Assembly: GCA_023390215.1 (NCBI GenBank)
Contig: JAEWDG010000057.1
Coordinates: 1-7,796, forward strand
Source of the DNA: Bacteroidota bacterium
GTDB taxonomy: Bacteria; Bacteroidota; Bacteroidia; Chitinophagales; Chitinophagaceae
Direction of reading: 5' to 3'
DNA length: 7,796 bases
Each line of letters starts with the position of its first letter. The stretch's first letter is position 1. Made by a program: the position numbers and the translations under genes. The notes beneath the pieces were generated by a model that was given only the letters and a program-made list of their open reading frames with translations, did no database searches and was not told the origin of the DNA. Positions 1 to 5,295 of this stretch are shown here, in pieces.

Positions 1-218
1 TTTACTTCCACCCACTTGGGCAAACTGTAATCAACAGCATTGATCGCTACCTTGGTTTTAAACTTATCCTGCAGGTAATGTTGTACTTTATTTTTTATAA
101 GTCGCTTTCCCACCGGCAGATTCAAAAAAATCAGGGAGAGTGATAACAGAAGTAAGATGCCCAATATAACATAGGCTAAAATCTTTCCCAGCTTTTTAAA
201 AACACGTTTAGTCGCCAT
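1..218 (-). CDS. N-terminus of a membrane-anchored TamB/AsmA-like protein (partial)
   Basis: The minus strand is open from an ATG at 218 to the window edge, giving 72 codons with the C-terminus cut off. The protein starts MATKRVFKKLGKILAYVILG, a basic stretch followed by one hydrophobic helix at about residues 13-33. It continues LNLPVGKRLIKNKVQHYLQ and a segment ending in LPKWVEV. A short cytoplasmic head, one transmembrane anchor, then a helix of the type 'V..FIK.K...YL..K..T.V.I' is how the large TamB/AsmA-like proteins of Bacteroidota begin; these span the periplasm and serve in envelope assembly or lipid transport. The family call rests on this N-terminal pattern only and is inference. 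A GAGGA at 231-235, about 12 nt upstream of the ATG, is a possible ribosome binding site. It lies downstream of the NHEJ-like cluster on the same strand but is separated from it by about 120 nt and a hairpin, so it is probably a separate unit. Confidence 0.7.
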   Translation of the reverse strand, partial: MATKRVFKKLGKILAYVILGILLLLSLSLIFLNLPVGKRLIKNKVQHYLQDKFKTKVAINAVDYSLPKWVEV

Positions 219-240
219 TGCTTCGTAATATCCTCATTTA

Positions 241-258
241 CCAGTTGCAGTTAACTGG
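241..258. repeat. Short palindrome upstream of the TamB-like gene
   Basis: Bases 248-257 read CAGTTAACTG, a perfect 10-base palindrome, and CCAGTT at 241-246 can also pair with AACTGG at 253-258. It lies 22-40 nt before the ATG of the minus-strand gene that starts at 218, where an operator or leader hairpin could sit. Nothing else supports a function, and a palindrome of this size can occur by chance. Confidence 0.25.
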
Positions 259-329
259 GAATTGAGATGACTATTGAAATTATTGTGCCTTAAAAGCGGG
301 TTTGGGATTGGGGGCCATCCGAAAGTTTT

Positions 330-349
330 CCGGGGAATCTATTCCCCGG
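330..349. terminator. Hairpin overlapping the stop codon of the POL gene
   Basis: CCGGGGAA at 330-337 pairs perfectly with TTCCCCGG at 342-349 across a 4-nt loop (TCTA). The TAG stop codon of the polymerase-domain gene (341-339 on the minus strand) falls inside the structure. On the minus strand the stem is followed by AAAACTTTC rather than a U-tract, so it is not a textbook intrinsic terminator for the upstream operon. It may mark the transcript end or stabilise the 3' end of the mRNA. The U-rich stretch lies on the other side (355-361, plus-strand sense), where no gene is known to end. Confidence 0.45.
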
Positions 350-1298
350 TCTGGAATTTTTTATGCAGCAGTTCCAATGATTTTTTCAGGTTGATACCTC
401 TTCCAAGCACCGGCTTAAAAAGATCCTGCCGTTTAGGAATTTCCTTCAATGCATTGAATATATTGAATTTCTGGGGTGTAAGGCCTTTTTTCACTTCTTT
501 CCAATCCAGAGGCATGGAAACGGTCGCGCCTTTTTTAGGCCGCAGGCTGAATACTGATGAAATAGTTTGACTTTTCCGGTTTTGTAAATAATCGAGGTAA
601 ATTTTATCCTTTGATCTTTTTGAAAGACTTCTCTCTAATGTTGTGAAAGCAGGTAATTGTTCCTGCACGATCATACATAACACATGCGCGAAGTCTTTGG
701 CTTCTTCGTAACTGTATTTCCCACCCAGGGGAATGTAAATATGCAGTCCGCTTGATCCGGATGTTTTACAATAACCTTTCGCATCACAAGCATCCATAAT
801 TTTCCGGAAAGCCTGTGCAACCTGGATTACCTGTTCAAAACTGTTGCCATCCGAAGGGTCAATATCGATGATTAAATAATCTGGATGATCAGGGCTTTTA
901 ACAGTGGAATGCCAGGGATTCAGTTCGATGCACCCGAGGTTGTTCAGATAAGCCAGCGTTTCTTTATCGTCACAAACAATATAATCTATCATTTTATCGG
1001 TCGATTCCGAATGAACGATAAAGGTTTTCAACCAGGCAGGTCCGCTTTCTCCCGCATCTTTATGATAAAAGCCCGGCGCATTAATTCCACCCGGATTTCT
1101 ATTCAGTGACTGTGGCCGGCCTTTCAGGTAAGGAAGAATAAAAGACGCGATGGCTTGGTAATAATCAATCACCATTCCCTTTGTTACTTCATCATCAGGA
1201 AAATATATTTTATCTCTGTTTGTGATCTTAAGTTTTTGCTTACCGATCTTTTCCAGATCATCTTTAACGCTGGTGGATTTTTTCTTCGTTACCGGCAT
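339..1298 (-). CDS. LigD-type NHEJ primase-polymerase (POL domain protein)
   Basis: This 319-residue protein is a stand-alone copy of the polymerase domain of bacterial DNA ligase D, an archaeo-eukaryotic primase fold. Such domains fill gaps and add ribo- or deoxynucleotides at double-strand breaks bound by Ku. Visible landmarks are KIYFPDD at residues 30-36 near the N-terminus, RPQSLNR at 61-67, the metal-binding pair D145 and D147 in LIIDIDP, the nucleotide-binding motif SGSSGLH at 180-186, and a third likely catalytic Asp, D236, in IYLDYLQN. Length fits a complete POL domain, and no ligase (KxDG) motif or phosphoesterase domain is attached. The ATG lies one base after the stop of the PE gene, so translation is probably coupled by re-initiation. 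The first 20 residues are basic and linker-like, as between domains of a fused LigD, and the frame stays open upstream of the ATG. One A fewer in the A7 run would make one PE-POL protein. Often labelled 'non-homologous end-joining DNA ligase' by similarity, but it cannot ligate. Confidence 0.93.
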   Translation of the reverse strand: MPVTKKKSTSVKDDLEKIGKQKLKITNRDKIYFPDDEVTKGMVIDYYQAIASFILPYLKGRPQSLNRNPGGINAPGFYHKDAGESGPAWLKTFIVHSESTDKMIDYIVCDDKETLAYLNNLGCIELNPWHSTVKSPDHPDYLIIDIDPSDGNSFEQVIQVAQAFRKIMDACDAKGYCKTSGSSGLHIYIPLGGKYSYEEAKDFAHVLCMIVQEQLPAFTTLERSLSKRSKDKIYLDYLQNRKSQTISSVFSLRPKKGATVSMPLDWKEVKKGLTPQKFNIFNALKEIPKRQDLFKPVLGRGINLKKSLELLHKKFQTGE

Positions 1299-1299
1299 C

Positions 1300-1947
1300 T
1301 TATGATCTAGGTTTTTTTGCTGTTGAAGTTTTCTTCGCTGTTTTTGCAGAAGATTTTGTTTTCAACTGATCCGGCTTGTTTTTTTTCAACCATTTATTGA
1401 TGGGAGAATTTTCTGTAGTTTCCTTTTCACTGTCATAGGCTTCATCCACTGCATATTTGTCCCTGTGTTTGATCAGCAGCCAGGCATTGCCTTTTTCGTC
1501 ATTTTTAATTTTCACAAGAGCAAACTCGCCTTTTAGTTTTTTTCCCTGGAGACTGAACTTCAGGCTTCCTTTTTTTAATGCTTTTAATAAAGTTTTCTCG
1601 TCTATCCTTTCGCCATCTTCATCCACTCCGTAGAAACTTCCTTTGTCCCAGATCTCAACGATGCCCGCCCCGTAACCCGAAGGGATCACACCGTGAAAAT
1701 CTTTATAATCAAAGGGGTGATCCTCCTCCATCATTGCCAGCCTCCTGTCGGCGGGATTTAGCGAAGGACCCTTGGGAACAGCCCAGCTTTTTAAAACACC
1801 TTCCATCTCCAGCCGGAAATCATAGTGAAGTCTTGTGGCCTTATGCCGTTGAACAACGAAAGAAAGTTTTTTTGTTTTGCTTTCTCCGCCCTGGGGTTCC
1901 GGTGTTTGTTTGAAATTTCTTTTCTTCTTATACAGCGTTAAACTCAT
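1300..1947 (-). CDS. LigD-type 3'-phosphoesterase (PE domain protein)
   Basis: This 215-residue protein is the 3'-phosphoesterase domain of LigD as a separate gene. PE domains remove 3'-phosphates and 3'-ribonucleotides from DNA ends, leaving a 3'-OH that can be ligated. The signature QRHKATRLHYDFRLE is at residues 33-47, with H35, H41, D43 and R45, followed by H77 and Y81 in EEDHPFDYKDFHG. These keep the spacing of the metal- and phosphate-binding residues I recall for Pseudomonas LigD-PE (H42, H48, D50, R52, H84, Y88) with a constant offset of 7, so the site looks intact. From about residue 180 the C-terminus is a lysine/serine/threonine/alanine-rich tail with no fold visible, like the linkers inside fused LigD proteins. 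The ATG overlaps the Ku stop as TAATG, which points to translational coupling. The tail ends just after a run of seven A at 1312-1318, and the stop is 1 nt before the POL start. Confidence 0.94.
   Translation of the reverse strand: MSLTLYKKKRNFKQTPEPQGGESKTKKLSFVVQRHKATRLHYDFRLEMEGVLKSWAVPKGPSLNPADRRLAMMEEDHPFDYKDFHGVIPSGYGAGIVEIWDKGSFYGVDEDGERIDEKTLLKALKKGSLKFSLQGKKLKGEFALVKIKNDEKGNAWLLIKHRDKYAVDEAYDSEKETTENSPINKWLKKNKPDQLKTKSSAKTAKKTSTAKKPRS
1312..1318 (-). other. A7 run at the PE/POL frame junction
   Basis: On the minus strand the sequence reads GCA AAA AAA CCT AGA TCA TAA G ATG, where TAA ends the PE gene and ATG starts the POL gene. The POL frame is open back through this run. Removing one A gives GCA AAA AAC CTA GAT CAT AAG ATG, with no stop, joining the two frames into one protein of about 535 residues. 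This could be a sequencing or assembly error in a homopolymer, a recent natural frameshift, a site of transcript slippage, or simply a gene split kept by re-initiation. The sequence alone does not decide. Confidence 0.6.
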
Positions 1948-2723
1948 TAGGAAGCTTTTTTAGTTTTTACCGATAAGCTGGCCTTCAACTGATCCATCAG
2001 GTCTTTCGCTTTACTGTGTACCACTTTCATTTGAGGCGCAGCTACTTTTTTACCTTTCGCTTTGGCGTTGATCACTTTCATCAATGCTTCTGTATATGTG
2101 TCTTTATATTTTTCGATATTGAATTTCCCGGAAAGCTGATTGATCAGGCTTACCGCCATTTTAATCTCCGTGGGTTTTGCAGCAGATTTTGGCGGAAGTT
2201 CCAGGTCAGATGTATCGCGTATTTCTTCAGCAAACCTTATCCGGTTCAGGATTATTACGTCATCTTCTGCTCTAAGTAAAGCAAGTATTTCTTTGTTGCG
2301 CATGACGAAAGTCGCAAGCCCGGCTTTTTTTGTTTTGATCAGCGCTTCGCGTAATAATGCATAAGGCCTTACGCCAGATTTGTCAGGAGCGAGGTAATAC
2401 GGTGTTTCATAATAAATCGAATTGATTTCCTCCACATCTACAAATTCCGAGATCTCAATCAACTTTGTTTTTTTCGCGCTGGCGGATTCAAAATCTTTGT
2501 CATCCAATACTACATATTTACTCCCGACCTGGTATCCCTTCACAATATTCTCCCATTTAACCTCTTTGCCGGTTTTCTCATTGATGCGTTGAAATTTTAT
2601 GTTCGAATGATCTTTTTTGTCGAGCATATCAAGGTCAAGGGAGCTCGATTCCGTAGCTGCGTACATTTTCACCGGTATATTCACCAGCCCAAAACCTATG
2701 GCACCAGTCCAGATGGGTCTCAT
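1947..2723 (-). CDS. ku: Ku, DNA end-binding protein of bacterial NHEJ
   Basis: This 258-residue protein is bacterial Ku, a homodimer that encircles DNA ends and recruits LigD-type enzymes. The N-terminus MRPIWTGAIGFGLVNIPVKM is diagnostic of the family. It is followed by the core with KFQRINEKTGKEV at about 43-55, the stretch YYETPYYLAPDK around 104-115, and RPYALLREAL at 118-127. Near the end of the core is KYKDTYTEAL around 205-214, as in other bacterial Ku. The last 40 or so residues are lysine-rich and lack a recognisable domain, typical of the variable tail that binds DNA or contacts LigD. Length is normal for a single-domain bacterial Ku. The gene follows topoisomerase IB after 12 nt and overlaps the PE gene by one base (TAATG), so the products are probably made together. 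Confidence 0.97.
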   Translation of the reverse strand: MRPIWTGAIGFGLVNIPVKMYAATESSSLDLDMLDKKDHSNIKFQRINEKTGKEVKWENIVKGYQVGSKYVVLDDKDFESASAKKTKLIEISEFVDVEEINSIYYETPYYLAPDKSGVRPYALLREALIKTKKAGLATFVMRNKEILALLRAEDDVIILNRIRFAEEIRDTSDLELPPKSAAKPTEIKMAVSLINQLSGKFNIEKYKDTYTEALMKVINAKAKGKKVAAPQMKVVHSKAKDLMDQLKASLSVKTKKAS

Positions 2724-2735
2724 TATAGAAATTTT

Positions 2736-3821
2736 TTAATGTTGTTCGAGAATCTTCATCACAATTTTTTCGTCGATGGTGAGGTCTGCTTTATTATCAT
2801 CTTTGCTGATCTCATCCAATTCTTTGAAATAGCTATCCAGTGATTTTGTTTCGTACAGAGAAATCAGTAAGGGATGCACGTAGTATTTTCTGCATACAGC
2901 TCTTGTGTTTCCCAGTTCTTTCGCCACTTTATCAATGGCCGCTACCAGGTTCTTTTTTTGCGCCGTATCTGTATCACCATACCCCATTTCCTTAAATGCT
3001 AAAAACGCATTAACTGTGCCAGCCCAGGTACGGAAATCCTTCGCTGTGAAATCCTGTCCGCTAATATCCTTAATATATGAATTCACCATACCAGAATCTA
3101 CAGCGTGACGGTTTCCTTCACTGTCATAGTATTGAAACAGTTCCTTACCCGGAATATCCTTACAGTTCTGAACGATCCGGGCCAGCTTCCTGTTTTTCAA
3201 TGCAATATCATGCTCGATACCTTTTTTCCCTTTGAAAGAAAACCGGATGTTTGAGCCGGAAATATTCACGTGTTTGTCTTTCAGGGTTGTTAATCCGAAA
3301 GAGCCATATAATTTTTCATAGATGTTATTACCCACGCGGATATTGGTTCTTTCCATCAGCATGACGATCGCAGCCAGCACTTTTTCCTGCGTAAGACCAT
3401 TCCTGGATAAATCTTTTTCAAGCCGCAATCTGATATTGGGAAGCGCTTTCCCAAATTCGATCATCCTGTAAAATTTCGTATGGTTGCGTAAAGCATTCCA
3501 GAGGTTGTGATACCGGTATTGTTTTCTTTTCCTTGCATCAATTCCTGTAGCCTGCAAGTGGCCGTTTGGCAGGCAACAGATCCAAACATTCTCCCAGGCC
3601 GGCGGGAGTACCAGGCTGCGGATACGCGCCAGTTGTTTTTCGTCTTTCAAAGGTTTTTCCCGGTAACGGTACGTAAAGTTTTTCCCTTTCTTAATTCGTT
3701 GGATACCTGGCTCCGAATCATTCACATAGACCAGGTTGATGGCTTCCGCGGACTTTACAGGGTCTCCGATGATCTTCTCAATTTTTTTCGCGGGCAGCGA
3801 TTCAATTTCCGTGGTTTCCAT
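2736..3821 (-). CDS. DNA topoisomerase IB (poxvirus-like, bacterial type)
   Basis: This 361-residue enzyme relaxes supercoils by nicking one strand through a 3'-phosphotyrosine bond and resealing it without ATP. The N-terminal domain has YRYREKPLKD (51-60), LVLPPAWENVWIC (70-82) and ATGIDARKRKQYRYH (91-105), all typical of the bacterial poxvirus-like branch. In the catalytic domain I assign R162 (TNIRVGN), K181 (LTTLKDKHV), R264 (FRTWAGT), N305 (ELGNTRAV) and nucleophile Y314 (CRKYYVHP). Asn where vaccinia and eukaryotic enzymes have His is usual in bacterial members, so the site looks complete. The start at 3821 is supported by a GGAGGT at 3835-3840. It is the first gene of the cluster with Ku, PE and POL. 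Whether it acts in end joining or only shares a transcript is not known from the sequence. Confidence 0.95.
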   Translation of the reverse strand: METTEIESLPAKKIEKIIGDPVKSAEAINLVYVNDSEPGIQRIKKGKNFTYRYREKPLKDEKQLARIRSLVLPPAWENVWICCLPNGHLQATGIDARKRKQYRYHNLWNALRNHTKFYRMIEFGKALPNIRLRLEKDLSRNGLTQEKVLAAIVMLMERTNIRVGNNIYEKLYGSFGLTTLKDKHVNISGSNIRFSFKGKKGIEHDIALKNRKLARIVQNCKDIPGKELFQYYDSEGNRHAVDSGMVNSYIKDISGQDFTAKDFRTWAGTVNAFLAFKEMGYGDTDTAQKKNLVAAIDKVAKELGNTRAVCRKYYVHPLLISLYETKSLDSYFKELDEISKDDNKADLTIDEKIVMKILEQH

Positions 3822-3834
3822 ACTTGCGTTGATT

Positions 3835-3840
3835 ACCTCC
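3835..3840 (-). promoter_or_regulatory. Shine-Dalgarno-like site for topoisomerase IB
   Basis: The minus strand reads GGAGGT here, 13 nt before the ATG at 3821. It is the only strong Shine-Dalgarno match next to a start in the window and supports that start. The spacing is longer than ideal. It lies 4 nt from the ATG at 3845 of the divergent gene, which argues that the divergent gene may start further in. Confidence 0.5.
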
Positions 3841-3844
3841 AGTT

Positions 3845-4456
3845 ATGAAAGATTTATGCCGGAACCAACCCCTGAGTTGTGAGAACAATTTTCCCCGGAC
3901 AATTCGCCGATGTTATAATTTTTTAAGGCAAAACAACTTGGTACAGGCTTTGAATTTTAGTTTACAATTAATCAACAAGCCTATGTTTTACACTAACAGG
4001 GAAACAGCCAGGATCAGTGATTTTATTCCCGCTTCAGGAACCGGTATATTCAGATCAGAAATGAATTCAGAGTTGCAGCTGCCCAATAACATTATTCAAA
4101 TCGTAAAAACAGATGAAGGGGGAAATCTTTATTTTTTTACATCGTGTTTAAACTTGCAGGCCAGTTCGTTGGAAAGGAAATTTTACAGTTCAGTTGAATT
4201 TTTTGACAAACTGACCTGCAGTAAATATCTGTTATCAGGTGTGGCGGAGATCGTAGTGAAAGACGAAGAATTGTTTTCAGCTACGAATTATGCGCCTTCT
4301 GTATCTAACCAGGTCGTGTTCGTGAAAATGCATGTGAATCATGCAGAGATAACCTCACCAAGAGCGGGAAATGAGGCTTCCATTTGGAATCGGGCTAAGG
4401 CAATCTGGAGTAACTGGTTTACTGATGAGATTACCCGTAGTTACAATTTCTCGTGA
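3845..4456 (+). CDS. Putative split-barrel (pyridoxamine-phosphate-oxidase-like) protein, role unknown
   Basis: I do not recognise this gene with certainty. Read from the first ATG it has 203 residues, no signal peptide and no transmembrane helix. The stretch with IIQIVKTDEGGNLYFFTSC (about residues 81-99), then KFYSSVEFFDK, LLSGVAEIVVKDEELF and VVFVKMHVNHAEI follows the strand order of small flavin-binding split-barrel proteins of the pyridoxamine-phosphate-oxidase/general-stress-protein-26 group: 'NLWFFTS', then 'V.G.A..V', then 'LVK....HAE'. The family is an inference from this pattern. The first 20-30 residues are rich in Cys, Arg and Asn and look less like coding sequence. A TTG at 3938 (preceded by AAGG) or the ATG at 3983 may be the real start, which would leave 116 or 161 nt for promoters of this gene and the divergent topoisomerase gene. 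It ends before a strong hairpin terminator. Confidence 0.6.
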   Translation: MKDLCRNQPLSCENNFPRTIRRCYNFLRQNNLVQALNFSLQLINKPMFYTNRETARISDFIPASGTGIFRSEMNSELQLPNNIIQIVKTDEGGNLYFFTSCLNLQASSLERKFYSSVEFFDKLTCSKYLLSGVAEIVVKDEELFSATNYAPSVSNQVVFVKMHVNHAEITSPRAGNEASIWNRAKAIWSNWFTDEITRSYNFS

Positions 4457-4476
4457 AAAAAATCCTGGTTAAATCA

Positions 4477-4510
4477 AAATAAAAGCCCCGTTTTTTCGGG
4501 GCTTTTATTT
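4477..4510. terminator. Bidirectional intrinsic terminator between convergent genes
   Basis: AAATAAAAGCCCCG (4477-4490) and CGGGGCTTTTATTT (4497-4510) pair over 14 perfect base pairs with a TTTTTT loop. The GC-rich core is flanked by A-runs on one side and T-runs on the other, so it reads as a terminator from both directions. It lies 20 nt after the stop of the plus-strand split-barrel gene and directly adjoins the stop of the minus-strand crotonase gene at 4512, and should end both transcripts. Confidence 0.93.
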
Positions 4511-4511
4511 A

Positions 4512-5285
4512 TCAGGCCTTTGCCTTAAATTTTTCAATTGCGTTTTTTGAATGTTCGCTGAGTATCAGCGTACCGCTTATTCTAGCCCTTTCAAACAATA
4601 AGTTGTCCCAATGATCTGTTCCTTCCCAAATTATTTTCTTCAGTGCCAACATAGCTTGAGGGCTGTAATGTGAAAGCGTGTTACTCAGTCGTTGAATTGA
4701 TTCATCCATGTTCTCAACCGTTTCGTGGACTTCCGCGAACAGTCCTTTACGTTTTGCCCAATCGCTGTTCCGCCACATGCCGGCATCGATCGCCAGCGCG
4801 GAAAACGCGGCTGTTCCAATCTTACGTTCTACTGCAGGGCCAACTACAAAAGGCCCGATACCAATAGCGAGTTCACTCAACTTGATATCCGCGTGTTGAA
4901 CCGCGATGGCATAATCAGCAGCCGAGGCGAGCCCTACGCCACCTCCCACACATTTGCCCTGCACCCTTGCGATAATGAGCTTTGGACATTTTTTCATCGC
5001 GTTTATCACTTTTGCAAATCCGCTGAAAAAATTATATCCCGTTTCCTCATCCATGATCTGCACCAGTTCGTCAAAAGATGCGCCCGCACAGAACGCACGG
5101 TCACCACTGCTCCGCAGAACGATCACCCTGGTTTCATCGTGTGTGCCGGCAAAATGAATGGCCTGCGCCAGGTTTTCAAGAAGTTCCCCCGGTAAGGAAT
5201 TACTTTGTGGATGAAAAAATTCAATACTTGTTACACCATTATGTGTTTCGGATTTTATATGTCCGCCCGCGATTTCCTTTATCAT
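4512..5285 (-). CDS. Enoyl-CoA hydratase/isomerase (crotonase) family protein
   Basis: A 257-residue crotonase-fold enzyme acting on an acyl-CoA thioester. Family features are RAFCAGASFDEL at 63-74 and the signature ARVQGKCVGGGVGLASAADYA at 106-126; CAG (66-68) and GGG (114-116) supply the oxyanion hole. Of the two catalytic glutamates of classical enoyl-CoA hydratase (rat E144 and E164), the second is present as E138 (LSEL) but the first is G118 (GGGVGL). A single glutamate at that place is found in delta3,delta2-enoyl-CoA isomerases, so an isomerase or other non-hydratase reaction is at least as likely as hydration. The gene follows paaZ after 10 nt, without a clear ribosome binding site, and ends at the shared terminator, so a role in phenylacetate or related aromatic-CoA breakdown is inferred. 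PaaF- or PaaG-type roles are possible, but I do not assign a symbol. Confidence 0.88.
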   Translation of the reverse strand: MIKEIAGGHIKSETHNGVTSIEFFHPQSNSLPGELLENLAQAIHFAGTHDETRVIVLRSSGDRAFCAGASFDELVQIMDEETGYNFFSGFAKVINAMKKCPKLIIARVQGKCVGGGVGLASAADYAIAVQHADIKLSELAIGIGPFVVGPAVERKIGTAAFSALAIDAGMWRNSDWAKRKGLFAEVHETVENMDESIQRLSNTLSHYSPQAMLALKKIIWEGTDHWDNLLFERARISGTLILSEHSKNAIEKFKAKA

Positions 5286-5295
5286 GTTTGCTTGT

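Noticed and set aside
274..570. 98-codon plus-strand frame over the end of the POL gene
   Set aside because: Antisense to the conserved C-terminal part of POL; no ribosome binding site and no family resemblance.
1312..1318. A AAA AAA as a classical -1 ribosomal frameshift site
   Set aside because: A -1 shift leads into the third frame, not the POL frame. Only a +1 shift or loss of one A (equivalently gain of two) joins PE to POL.
4725..5195. 156-codon plus-strand frame inside the crotonase gene
   Set aside because: Antisense to a gene with clear crotonase motifs; Cys/Arg/His-rich translation typical of a non-coding frame.
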